Shown here: one piece after another, positions 22,170 through 31,089 of the stretch
Numbering within the stretch: the first letter of the stretch is position 1
Layout: each line of letters begins with the position of its first letter
NCBI RefSeq assembly: GCF_002007645.1
Contig: NZ_CP019791.1
Span: forward strand, 2,666,001 to 2,730,000
Source of the DNA: Anaerohalosphaera lusitana
GTDB lineage: Bacteria > Planctomycetota > Phycisphaerae > Sedimentisphaerales > Anaerohalosphaeraceae
Reading direction: 5' to 3'
DNA length: 64,000 nucleotides
Position numbers and translations under genes: made by a program
The notes under the pieces: generated by a model
Databases searched by the model: none
What the model saw: only the letters and a program-made list of their open reading frames with translations
What the model was told of the DNA's origin: nothing

Positions 22170-22991
22170 ATGCGCAGACCTCGAAAAGACAACGCGTTCA
22201 CTCTTATAGAATTACTGGTAGTAATTTCGATAATCGCATTACTGCTGGCTATCATGATGCCTGCTCTTGGAATGGTCAAGGAGAAGGCCAGATCGCTTGT
22301 TTGTCGCACAAATGTAAGGCAGATGACCTTGGCGATGGCTATGTATGCCGAGGACAACAAGGGCTCGAGCGTTCCCATGATACATTCCGTCGGTGAGTAC
22401 TGGTTTCATCAGATCGCTCCCTATCTTGGAGATAATGATTACAAGGATAACCCCGAGAAGAACATCGAGGGCTCGATGGAAGTAACTTTTTGTCCGTCAA
22501 CTAAAAGGCCATCTAGTGCCGATGCTTACTGGTTTGGCGGCTTGAATAAATCCTGGAAATACCTTGGCGGAGAAGGAAGCTACGGCATGAATCTTTGGCT
22601 TCAATCAGGTAAGAGCGGATCATTCGGAACTAATCCGCCTTTATCGAACTATCCTGGTAACTGGTTCAAAAAATACAGCACAGTGCGTGGCAGTGTGCCG
22701 GTATTCTCAGACTCGGTTTGGGTAGGCTCCTGGCCTTTTGAGCAGTACGAACCCGTCAATGATTTCATGGGAAGCGGCTATGGGACGCCGAACAGTCCCT
22801 CTTTTCCGGATATGGAAACCGCCTACATGGCAAGGTTCTTGATCGATCGCCATAATATGGCTGTAAATGTGGGTTTTACGGATACCAGTGTAGGAACGCT
22901 AAAACTCGATGAGATGTGGTCGGTAAAATGGCATCAGAATTTCAGGACAACCAAATCCATTGATCTGACCAAACCGTACCGGCCGAACTGA
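22170..22991 (+). CDS. Type II pseudopilin-like protein
   Basis: The 273-aa protein has a basic leader (MRRPRKDN), the prepilin motif AFTLIELLVV and a long hydrophobic helix. The helix region is almost identical to that of the protein at 6659 (ISIIALLLAIMMPALGMVKEKA). The globular part ends with GFTDTSVGTLKLDEMWSVKWH, a variant of the conserved C-terminal block. The start has AGGAG, and the gene follows the URO-D gene by 10 bases. It is probably membrane-anchored after cleavage by a prepilin peptidase; its job in this glycan operon is unknown. Confidence 0.88.
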   Translation: MRRPRKDNAFTLIELLVVISIIALLLAIMMPALGMVKEKARSLVCRTNVRQMTLAMAMYAEDNKGSSVPMIHSVGEYWFHQIAPYLGDNDYKDNPEKNIEGSMEVTFCPSTKRPSSADAYWFGGLNKSWKYLGGEGSYGMNLWLQSGKSGSFGTNPPLSNYPGNWFKKYSTVRGSVPVFSDSVWVGSWPFEQYEPVNDFMGSGYGTPNSPSFPDMETAYMARFLIDRHNMAVNVGFTDTSVGTLKLDEMWSVKWHQNFRTTKSIDLTKPYRPN

Positions 22992-23035
22992 TCAGAACTT
23001 TTAAGAAGTGTTGATAAAAAATTTAGAAGGATCTT

Positions 23036-24517
23036 ATGAGTAATTTTACACTTATTGACGGCGGAATAGTTGGGGTCTATATACTCGCCGTAGTGACTAT
23101 TGGTGTCATGGTCAAGCGGTACGTGTCAAAAGTCGATCAGTTTCTTGTGGCCGGCAGAGAGCTCAATATATATCTTGGCATTGCATCGCTCACAGCCTGT
23201 GAATTCGGTATCGTGACATGTATGTACACTGCACAGAATGGTTACGACAAAGGCTTCGCCGGGGCGACTCCCGGCATTTTGCTGGCTCTTGCGATGTTCA
23301 TTGTGGGTGCTACCGGTTTTGGCATAAAACCCCTTCGCAAAGCCGGAGTAATGACAATACCCGAATTATTCGAGAAAAAGTTCGGACCGAAGATCCGCTG
23401 GATGAGCGGTGTAGTGATCGTCCTGGGCGGATTGTTAAATATGGGAATATTTCTGAGAATGGGCGGCGATTTCCTGGTTGCGGTTTGCGGACTTAACCCC
23501 GAATATCTAGAAATCACAATGACCTTGCTGCTGCTCGGGATCGGACTGTACACAATCATGGGCGGGATGATCTCAGTTTTGATAACCGACTACCTGCAAT
23601 TCATCATGATGAGCATTGGATTGTTGATCGTTACGGTACTTATATTCATCAAGGTTGGCTGGGGATCTATGGTCGAAGCCATCCAGATGAATTACGGTGA
23701 AGGTGGTTTCAATCCTTTTGTGCATGAACAAATGGGGGTCATGTATGTAATCTTCAACGCGCTTGTTGCCCTGTCAGTGGTCCTCACGTGGCAGGTAATG
23801 ATCCAGCGAGTTCTTTCCACCAAAGACATCGCAACCGGAGGAAAGATATACAAGGGCACCAGTCCATTTTTCGTCTGCCGGTTCATTTTGCCCGGACTTT
23901 GGGGGGTAGCAGCACTCGCTGTGCTGACTCCGGAGCAGGTCGGCGATAATACCATGCTTGCGATGCCAAAGTTTCTAGGTGGGTTTGTCCCTCCTATAGC
24001 GATGGGAATTACTGTTGCAGCAATGCTGGCTGCTGATATGTCCACCGATGCATCTTACATGCTTACATGGGGCAGCGTAATATACAACGACATCATGGCT
24101 CCTTTCCACAAAGGTAAGTGGTCTCAGAAAAAGGGGCTCATGTGGAATCGCTTCATTATTGCAATGATCGGTGTGTTTCTGCTGGTTTACGGTCTTTGGT
24201 ACAAGATCGAGGGCGATGTATGGACATATCTTGGAGTTACCGGCAGTATTTATCTTTCAAGCATGTCTGTACTGCTGATAGCTTGCTGCTACTGGAAAAA
24301 GGCTAATAGCTGGGGTGCAGCAGCAGCGATCATCGTCGGCTCCGTAATGCCCTTCAGTTTTCTGGTAATGCAGAAAGTACCTGCAACAGAAGAATTGACT
24401 GTGCGAGTTGGACCATACATTTGGGGAACTGCCACATACGTCCTCGTTGCGATTGCAATGGTGACGGGATCTTTGTTGAAATTCAAAGTTAATCCGGGAA
24501 GGGATGAATTGATATGA
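23036..24517 (+). CDS. Sodium:solute symporter (SSS/SLC5 family)
   Basis: The 493-aa protein has about 13 hydrophobic helices along its length and the family features VDQFLVAGRELN near the N-terminus (about 37-48) and GGMISVLITDYLQFIMM (about 178-194), the SSS signature region. The ribosome-binding site is AAGGA. It would import a small sugar or derivative with sodium across the inner membrane. The stop overlaps the start of a 45-aa partner gene by 4 bases (ATGA). Position between glycosidase genes suggests the substrate is the sugar they release, possibly GalNAc. Confidence 0.92.
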   Translation: MSNFTLIDGGIVGVYILAVVTIGVMVKRYVSKVDQFLVAGRELNIYLGIASLTACEFGIVTCMYTAQNGYDKGFAGATPGILLALAMFIVGATGFGIKPLRKAGVMTIPELFEKKFGPKIRWMSGVVIVLGGLLNMGIFLRMGGDFLVAVCGLNPEYLEITMTLLLLGIGLYTIMGGMISVLITDYLQFIMMSIGLLIVTVLIFIKVGWGSMVEAIQMNYGEGGFNPFVHEQMGVMYVIFNALVALSVVLTWQVMIQRVLSTKDIATGGKIYKGTSPFFVCRFILPGLWGVAALAVLTPEQVGDNTMLAMPKFLGGFVPPIAMGITVAAMLAADMSTDASYMLTWGSVIYNDIMAPFHKGKWSQKKGLMWNRFIIAMIGVFLLVYGLWYKIEGDVWTYLGVTGSIYLSSMSVLLIACCYWKKANSWGAAAAIIVGSVMPFSFLVMQKVPATEELTVRVGPYIWGTATYVLVAIAMVTGSLLKFKVNPGRDELI

Positions 24518-24651
24518 TTGAGTATTTCTGGCTGATACTTTCGGTTGGTTGCATAGGGTGGTACCTTGTAATTCTCGGCTATGTGGCTGTAAGGGGCGGT
24601 GCGGATATCAAGCAGATGCTTAAAAGTCTGTCTGGAAAGGAGAATGAATGA
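24514..24651 (+). CDS. Small membrane protein, symporter accessory type (45 aa)
   Basis: The ATG overlaps the symporter stop (ATGA at 24514-24517) and the stop overlaps the next start (ATGA at 24648-24651), so three genes are chained by 4-base overlaps. The product has one hydrophobic helix (about residues 4-28, YFWLILSVGCIGWYLVILGY), then VAVRGGADIKQMLKSL and a charged tail. This matches the pattern of short proteins found beside SSS symporters and called symporter small accessory proteins. The role in transport is presumed from position. The overlaps make it very likely to be translated. Confidence 0.85.
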   Translation: MIEYFWLILSVGCIGWYLVILGYVAVRGGADIKQMLKSLSGKENE

Positions 24652-26456
24652 TTAGTCTCTTAAGAGTACCATTGATAAAGACTCTACTTGTTATAGCATT
24701 AATGTTTTTTGTAACCGGAGATATTTTTGCAGAACAACATCTTTATGGACTGCATCACTCGGCATTTGAGCCATCAGGTGAGGATTTCAAAACTTCAAAT
24801 AAAACAACAAAGGCCGCGGTTCTTACTGGCAATGGACTTCATGGCTCGGTTGGTTCTATTGATCAACGATATGCCAAAGGGCGTCTTCCTGAACTTGAAT
24901 CCCCGACTAATCAATGGTCGGGAACCGCATGGCGTGGCGAACGTGTTTACGCCCAACTTGTTCTTTTTTCAAAAGAACCTGTTAGACAATTGAGAATGGA
25001 GCCTACAGCGATGGTTTCAAAAGACGGCGATAGCTTGGGCGATGGCTCGCTGAATGCGAATTTTGTTCGTTATGTCCTTGCTGCAGAGACCTTGTATCCT
25101 GATATTCTTGATCCTGTCGAGCGACTCAATTTGGCCGCCAACACGACCCGTCCTGTATGGGTAACCATGGAAGTGCCCCGTGACGCAAAGCCAGGCCATT
25201 ATTCTGGAAAGGTGGCTGTCAAAGCGGCGGGAAACGTTCGCCTCGATTTTACTTTCAAACTCGAGGTGTTGCCATTGACCCTGCCTGCGCCGAAAGACTG
25301 GAAGTTTCACCTTGATCTCTGGCAAAATCCCTTTGCCGTTGCTCGCTGGCATCGAGTCGAACCCTGGAGCGATGAGCACTTTCGATTAATGGAGCCATAT
25401 TGGCGGATGCTGGCAGAAGCGGGACAGAAATGCTTGACCGTTTCTTTGTTCCATCATCCATGGGGCGCCCAAGTATACGATGGCTTCGAGGAAATGGTTA
25501 CCTGGACCCGCAAAAGTGACGGGACATGGGAATATGACTTCAGTATTCTGGATAAATACGTGGCATTTGCAGAACGTGTGGGACTTGATGATCAGATTAA
25601 CTGTTATTCTATGATTCCCTGGACCAATTCCTTTCGGTACATTGACGCCAAGAGCGGCGACTGGAAGGACGTTGGGGCCATAGCGGGCAATCCAGCCTAT
25701 GAGGAAATCTGGGGGCCCTTTCTCAAGGCATTAGAGCAGCACTCCAAAGAAAAAGGATGGGGTGGGCGTCTGACTATTGCGATTGACGAGCGGGGTGAAA
25801 AACAGGTGCTCGCTGCAACCGGGATTCTAAAAAAATATGCCCCCTCAATACAACTGTCTTCGGCGTCGAATCATCCGCCCAGCGATTTTACGATCAATGA
25901 CTGGAGTTCTACATTTGGTACTTCTGTAGATCCCAATATGGTTCAAGAACGCAATAGTCGTGGGCTTAAGACAACTTTTTATGTTTGTTGTAATCCGACT
26001 CGGCCGAATACCTTTACCTTTTCCCCACCCGCGGAATCGGCGTGGATGGGATTGTATGCCGCTGCCCAGAATCGATCCGGGTTTTTGCGATGGGCGTATA
26101 ATTCATGGAATGAGAATCCGTTTTATGATACGAAATACTGGCCCCAGGTTTGGGCGGCAGGAGACTGCTTTATGATCTACCCTGGCCCAAGGAGTTCGAT
26201 CCGCTTCGAGAGGCTGCGAGAAGGTATTCAGGATTATGAGAAAATTTATATACTTCGTAAGCTTGCAGCCAAACAATTAAATGACCCAAGAGTCAAAAAG
26301 GCAGTGAAAGAACTTGATGCGGCATTGGCTGTGATTGATCATCAATCCGTTACAAACAACACAGCAGCTTCCGTTCAGGTGAAAGATGTTAATGTGTCTA
26401 TACTGCAGTTAAGTCGGCTAGTGATCTGCCCCAGTTCTTTAGTCCAGTCTTTATGA
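24648..26456 (+). CDS. GH123-like (DUF4091) secreted glycoside hydrolase
   Basis: The 602-aa protein has a signal peptide (about 5-28), a beta-sandwich N-terminal domain (about 30-205) and a TIM-barrel-like region (about 215-560) of the DUF4091/GH123 type. GH123 enzymes are beta-N-acetylgalactosaminidases that use an adjacent Asp-Glu pair; here D380-E381 (AIDERGEK) fits. SWNENPFYDTKYW and RFERLREGIQDYEK are typical of the barrel end and the region after it. It overlaps the accessory protein gene by 4 bases and closes the operon. The last 20 or so residues look unlike the family and a group II intron fragment begins 19 bases after the stop, so the C-terminus may have been altered. Confidence 0.82.
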   Translation: MISLLRVPLIKTLLVIALMFFVTGDIFAEQHLYGLHHSAFEPSGEDFKTSNKTTKAAVLTGNGLHGSVGSIDQRYAKGRLPELESPTNQWSGTAWRGERVYAQLVLFSKEPVRQLRMEPTAMVSKDGDSLGDGSLNANFVRYVLAAETLYPDILDPVERLNLAANTTRPVWVTMEVPRDAKPGHYSGKVAVKAAGNVRLDFTFKLEVLPLTLPAPKDWKFHLDLWQNPFAVARWHRVEPWSDEHFRLMEPYWRMLAEAGQKCLTVSLFHHPWGAQVYDGFEEMVTWTRKSDGTWEYDFSILDKYVAFAERVGLDDQINCYSMIPWTNSFRYIDAKSGDWKDVGAIAGNPAYEEIWGPFLKALEQHSKEKGWGGRLTIAIDERGEKQVLAATGILKKYAPSIQLSSASNHPPSDFTINDWSSTFGTSVDPNMVQERNSRGLKTTFYVCCNPTRPNTFTFSPPAESAWMGLYAAAQNRSGFLRWAYNSWNENPFYDTKYWPQVWAAGDCFMIYPGPRSSIRFERLREGIQDYEKIYILRKLAAKQLNDPRVKKAVKELDAALAVIDHQSVTNNTAASVQVKDVNVSILQLSRLVICPSSLVQSL

Positions 26457-26474
26457 GAGTATTTCCGCCATGGC

Positions 26475-27181
26475 GTGCGGTGCAAAAAGGTGCGTCACGA
26501 AGACGCGGGAGGTGTCGAATGTAGAAACTGAACGTGTCATGCTCCACAGGTGATGGAGGATTTTGGCCCTCCGTCATCGGCCGGTAGGGGCAGGTGACAA
26601 ATCGCCATAGCGCTGCATTGGTAAAGAGCCTTTGTGGTGAGCGGCTATGGAGAAGGCACGGCTTGACTGTGTCAGATGAGCTATCAGGAGACGAACGTAA
26701 GTGAACCATGTGATGAGGCGTCGTAAACCCAGATTGATGTCGAAAGCAGAATCCCTTTTTATTCTGTTATCAGTACAGGCGTTACCTGCATCCGGCCTGT
26801 ACGGCATCCGGCGTAAAGCATGGCGTGACCTGATGGTAGGGGCCTGTGGGGAACGTGAGAACCTGTCGTTCCGATGTCAAGGGAGAAGCACAAGTGGATA
26901 CAACCACGAGTGTGAGAGTACCGATGCGGATCACAGGGGCGGAACATTCCGTAGTAGCGATGAAAGCTTTATAATGAGGTGGAAGCGAAGGGAATGTCTC
27001 ATCCGGTCTTACTGTTCTGTCAACCGGAAACGGAAGGAACAGAATGTGTAAGACAAATTCAAAACCTTTTGTTATTTCCAAGAAGAGTGTATGGCAAGCT
27101 TACCATCTGGTGAAGTCCAATCGTGGCGGCAGTGGCGTTGACAGGGTCTCTTTGAAGGAATTCGAAGAGAACCTTAGAACC
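26475..27181 (+). mobile_element. Group II intron, 5' part only (truncated)
   Basis: The sequence starting GTGCG at 26475 has the layout of a bacterial group II intron: conserved 5' end, GC-rich domain I stretches (for example the GGGGCAGGTGACAA and GACGAACGTAAGTGAACC regions), then the beginning of a reverse-transcriptase/maturase gene. It stops abruptly near 27181. The rest of the maturase and domains V-VI are missing, so it cannot splice or move alone. Confidence 0.8.
27044..27181 (+). pseudogene. Group II intron maturase/reverse transcriptase, N-terminal remnant
   Basis: About 46 codons match the start of LtrA-type proteins (ISKKSVWQAYHLVKSNRGG, SGVDRVSLKEFEENLR). After ENLR the sequence becomes unrelated and stops at 27244. 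All reverse transcriptase motifs after the first are absent. Confidence 0.78.
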
Positions 27182-27237
27182 TTCAGGGTAACCCGTCCAG
27201 CTTCAATGAAAACGCCTGGCAGAAGAAGCGATTTGAT

Positions 27238-27680
27238 AGGGTGAATTGGTAAACCTTTTTCTTGAGATTAGGTTCAGGGACTATGCCGTGATCGTCGAGG
27301 ACTCGTTTTACCGTTGAGCGGGCCACCTTTAGCCCGACATGGGCGAGAACGCCTACTATGCGGTCATAACCTCAGGAGGGGTTTATCTTTGCGACACGCA
27401 AAACCTCTTCGATTATTTCCTGCGAAATGCGAGGGCGACCGGATTTGCATCTGTTCGCAGAACCATCGTACTTTTGAGCCATCAGCTTGCGATACCAGCC
27501 AAGCATTGTGTCCGGCTGAAACAGCGTTGGCACATTCGCCTGAATATGCCTCCCCAGGACAATCCCTTTGGTCGCCAATCGCCGCCTTTGGGAATCAGTC
27601 AGCTTCAGTCGCTTGCAGCCGTAGTGATCCACGAGCTGCTCATGAAGAAGTTTAATAATTGTCGGGTCATTAAAGAATAA
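27238..27680 (-). pseudogene. Integrase-core transposase remnant with internal stop
   Basis: On the minus strand, a helix-turn-helix part (KLTDSQRRRLATKG, DTMLGWYRKLMAQKYDG, SGRPRIS) runs into NPS, then TGA, then GYDRIVGVLAHVGLKVARST and EPNLKKKVYQFT. In relatives the stop position is Trp (NPSWGY), so a single TGG-to-TGA change broke the gene. The catalytic rve domain is missing beyond about 27238. The fragment directly follows the broken group II intron. Confidence 0.8.
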
Positions 27681-27859
27681 ACAAGAATCGTTGAACCTGC
27701 TTTTGGTTTAGTCACTTGCCGGCTTTCAATGTTTCGGTGTTACCAGCTCCATCAGCAGCAAAAATATGCTTGCAGAAACTAAAAATTCCTTTTATTTTAC
27801 TTTTGAATTTTATATTGTCAATGGTCGACAGCTCTTATGCTCACAATTGTGACCTGATT

Positions 27860-29026
27860 ATGCAAAGTTACCCATATGTGCTGGTTTTGCTTGAATCCTC
27901 GCGTGAATACGGTTGCGGGCTGTTGCGTGGAATTGCCACGTATTCTTCCTTGTATGGCCCATGGAATTTGGAAAGAGAGATTCCTTTTTATTTGGCCAAT
28001 GAAAATTCTAGCGAAGACAATGATCCTTGTAGATGGGTTGCGGACGGTATCATCACTCGTGATACTACAAGAGCCAGACAGCTAAATAGATCGCTTACTC
28101 CTGTTATTTTCGCAAGCTATATGGAAGAGCATACAGAATCAGCGGCCAGATTGATGACCAACGACCAATCTGTTGGCAAAATGGGCGCCAAACATTTTTT
28201 GGAACGAGGATTTCGCTCTTTCGGTTACGTCGGCTATAAAAACATGTTCTGGTCTACTAAAAGGGGCGTCTCTTTTTGCGAAGAATTGCAACGAAATGGT
28301 TTTGCAGCGGAATGTTATAGCCAATCTGCGAAGGATAGTGGCAGCGACATGCTAAAAGAGCAGCTTGTGCTTGCGGATTGGCTTAAGTCGCTTGAGAAAC
28401 CATGTGGCGTTTTCTGTTGCAATGATGACCAAGCCCAGCAGGTGGTAAGGGCCTCTCGTCATGCGGATCTCAGAATTCCTGAGGATATCGGGGTGCTCGG
28501 TGTAGATAATGATGAAATTATCTGCACGCTGGCTAATCCGTCAATATCCAGTATAGCATTGAATCTGGAGGCTGCTGGCTTTCAAGCTGCTCAATTGTTG
28601 GATCAAATGATGTCTGGGGAGCAGGTGCCACCAGAAACTATTCGTGTCGAACCGTCCTATGTTGTGACCCGGCAGTCTTCGGATATATCGGCCATACAAG
28701 ATGCGGACGTTGCGGCGGCTGTCTCATTCATAAGAAGGAATTGCAGGAAGCCAATTCAGGTGGATGACGTGCTGCAGGCAGTTTCTGTTTCAAGGCGTTG
28801 TCTATACGAGAAGTTCAAGCGTGAACTCAAGTGCGGTGTTTACGCCTTTATTAAAAAGAAGCGTGTAGAGCAAATTGAGAGGCGGCTAATAGAGACCGAC
28901 ATGTCCATCTGTCAAATCGCTCTTGAGTTCGGCTTTACAAGCACTGACTACATAGCACAATACTTCCGTTCCCAAAAAGGCGTCAACCCTCTTGAGTTCA
29001 GAAAGCAGTTCGGATCGAGCATGTGA
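27860..29026 (+). CDS. XylR-like transcriptional regulator (LacI-type sensor fused to AraC helix-turn-helix)
   Basis: The start is placed at the ATG at 27860 because the protein then begins right at the conserved ESSREYGCGLLRGIATYS segment; an in-frame ATG at 27821 is also possible. The 388-aa product has a periplasmic-binding-protein-like sensor domain (about 5-270; GFRSFGYVGYKN, GVLGVDNDEIICTLANPSIS) and an AraC-type DNA-binding domain (about 285-385). This is the architecture of XylR-type pentose-sensing activators. It precedes the disrupted glycosidase-like and sulfatase genes and probably controlled them. Confidence 0.9.
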   Translation: MQSYPYVLVLLESSREYGCGLLRGIATYSSLYGPWNLEREIPFYLANENSSEDNDPCRWVADGIITRDTTRARQLNRSLTPVIFASYMEEHTESAARLMTNDQSVGKMGAKHFLERGFRSFGYVGYKNMFWSTKRGVSFCEELQRNGFAAECYSQSAKDSGSDMLKEQLVLADWLKSLEKPCGVFCCNDDQAQQVVRASRHADLRIPEDIGVLGVDNDEIICTLANPSISSIALNLEAAGFQAAQLLDQMMSGEQVPPETIRVEPSYVVTRQSSDISAIQDADVAAAVSFIRRNCRKPIQVDDVLQAVSVSRRCLYEKFKRELKCGVYAFIKKKRVEQIERRLIETDMSICQIALEFGFTSTDYIAQYFRSQKGVNPLEFRKQFGSSM

Positions 29027-29412
29027 GCTACAAGGACCTACTTTGGGCAGATATTCGTAGGCTATTTCGTGCTGATTTTTCCCGCTTTAGTTATGGCAAT
29101 CTTACAGTTCAGGAGAGCTGGGCATTGATTTGCACAAAAATGCGGTTTAAAGAAACGAAACTGCGTTTACTTGGCCGGTGACTTTTTGCATAATCATGTT
29201 AGATACTTGTTCTATATTTTTAGTTAATAAGGACTCTAACATTGCCAGCCAATGTGAATGACTTGTCGTGAACCCTGGGCAATACTTTCAAGTTGCGCTC
29301 ATCCAATCATTTGCCAGCCGGGGAAGTGCCGACAGTTGTATTCTGGACACAATTGTGCTTCCTGCAGGGAGATAATAGTAGAGAACGTGTTTTATTGGAA
29401 GGAGTATGGACA
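29027..29412. other. Intergenic region upstream of the disrupted glycosidase-like gene
   Basis: 386 bases without a gene. It should carry the promoter of the gene at 29413 and contains an imperfect inverted repeat at 29138-29168. I see no RNA gene in it. Confidence 0.5.
29138..29168. promoter_or_regulatory. Candidate operator (imperfect inverted repeat)
   Basis: AAATGCGGTTT (29138-29148) and AAACTGCGTTT (29158-29168) form an inverted repeat with two mismatches and a 9-base spacer, between the XylR-like gene and its presumed target. A regulator-binding role is a guess from position and symmetry. Confidence 0.25.
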
Positions 29413-30040
29413 ATGAAAAAGCTTTTAGGTATTGTGTTGGTCTTGGTGATGGCTGGATGTTTGAACGCAGCTGTCATTAACATCGTGAATGGAGATTTCG
29501 AGTCTGGTGATATTTGGGCTACCAACTCAGGGACAGCTCCGGAAGGGTGGGTTGCCAGCGGTTCGTATGTCTCCGGGCAAAGAGTTCCTGGTCTTCCAGG
29601 TATGACCGCTTGCTGGCAGGACAGGGATGGCCTTCGCTATTACGAACAGCAGATCACTTCTTCCGATGCAGGTGACGTTGATGCCGGTACATATTCGCTT
29701 TACGAAGTCACTTTCGATTACGGTTACAGACGTGATTCGTCGACGAATGGCCCGATCAATCTGCTGGTTTCGCTGAGAGACACCACGGAAGACGTAGAAC
29801 TGGCAAGTGAAAACATTATAATTCCGGATCCGGGCAGGGGCACCAATTTCCTGACGACCGCTGTTGTAGTGTTGTATATCGAGGGTACCGCCGGCAATGG
29901 ACTTGCCCTGCGTTTTACAGAAAACGATCCAGGCTCACGTGGGTGGACGGCAACAACCATGATTGATAATATAAGCCTCATCACAAAAGGTGACGTTGCT
30001 TTTTCGCCTTCGCCTGCTGACGGTCTGATACGCATTGTGA

Positions 30041-30613
30041 TTAATTCTCATGCTTAATCCATTCAGTATTGCATATTGAGCAGAACATTTCTGAGGTTAT
30101 ATTGTTCCATGCAACTGTTCCTGCGTTGAATATTTCCTCATAATTTTTGTAAATGCGGTTGCTCAAGTAGTGACTCTTCATATAGGCCCAAAGACGTTCT
30201 ATCGGATTCAATTCCGGACTGTATGCAGGCAGGTGAAGCAGGCTGATATTCTTCGGCACAACCAACTGTTTAGCGATATGCCAACCAGCCTGATCAAGAA
30301 CCAGAACCACATGTACATCTTTGCCTGCCTCCTCGCTTATAAATCTCAGGTGGTGATTCATATAATCAGTGTTAACAGTCGGAGTAATCACAGCCGACGA
30401 TTTGCCATTGACAGGATTGACAGCTCCAAAAATATATACCCAATCATACTCGGTCTGCTTTACTGCTGTAGGCCTGGATCCTTTTGGAGCCCAAACATTG
30501 GTCAGTGTTCCTTGCTGGCCTATTCGCACTTCGTCCTGGAACCAGATCTCAATTTTCTTTTCGGGGTTTTCTGTTCGGACTTTTTGGACAAAAAGGGGGC
30601 TTGCTCCAACCAC
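30041..30613 (-). CDS. IS630-family transposase, second frame (DDE catalytic)
   Basis: The frame carries the three acidic residues of the DDE site: IWFQDEVRIG, VLVLDQAGWH and SPELNPIERLWAY. It is in the -1 frame relative to the DNA-binding frame and overlaps it by 94 bases, so it is probably made as a fusion by ribosomal frameshifting. The nominal start codon of this frame is unlikely to be used alone. Confidence 0.88.
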   Translation of the reverse strand: MVGASPLFVQKVRTENPEKKIEIWFQDEVRIGQQGTLTNVWAPKGSRPTAVKQTEYDWVYIFGAVNPVNGKSSAVITPTVNTDYMNHHLRFISEEAGKDVHVVLVLDQAGWHIAKQLVVPKNISLLHLPAYSPELNPIERLWAYMKSHYLSNRIYKNYEEIFNAGTVAWNNITSEMFCSICNTEWIKHEN

Positions 30614-31089
30614 TGCTGCATTTTTTCCGGATCGTTCTTTCGGTGCTTAGGCCTTGGTTTTAGACATGAAAGCCCCAATCTATGCATTAGATCATAGACG
30701 CCGAAGAGCGAATATTTTACGCCAAATTCTCTTTCAAGAATCCGTCTTATGTCTCTGCCGCGTAGCACACATACACCACCGTCTGAATCGGTTGGTCCAT
30801 CTTGAATTCGCTTGATCAACTCAGGCTCTTTTTTGCGTGGCAGTTTTGTAGGCCTGCCGCTTTGACGTTTTGGTGCGATAGCCTCAATGCCGCCATCACG
30901 GTAGAAATAACACCATCGCTGAACGAAGTTTTTGCTGCGATCAAGTTTTGTCATGATCGCTTTTGTTTGCCATCCCTCCAATGCCAGGGCTACCACCCGA
31001 TATCGATCTCGCTGCTTTGCATTGGTTTCAATCCGAGCTTTTTCTTTTAACTTTTGCAGGTCACCGTACTTGATCTCACTGATGTGCAT
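30520..31089 (-). CDS. IS630-family transposase, first frame (DNA-binding)
   Basis: 189 aa. The N-terminal 140 residues hold paired helix-turn-helix motifs (RVVALALEGWQTKAIMTKL, FGVYDLMHRLGLS) and a GRP linker (RQSGRPTKLPRKK). The catalytic part is in the overlapping -1 frame (30041-30613), so a full transposase needs a -1 frameshift in the overlap. Slippery candidates on the coding strand are a C5T5 run followed shortly by A5. The protein is identical to that of copy 2. Confidence 0.88.
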   Translation of the reverse strand: MHISEIKYGDLQKLKEKARIETNAKQRDRYRVVALALEGWQTKAIMTKLDRSKNFVQRWCYFYRDGGIEAIAPKRQSGRPTKLPRKKEPELIKRIQDGPTDSDGGVCVLRGRDIRRILEREFGVKYSLFGVYDLMHRLGLSCLKPRPKHRKNDPEKMQQWLEQAPFLSKKSEQKTPKRKLRSGSRTKCE

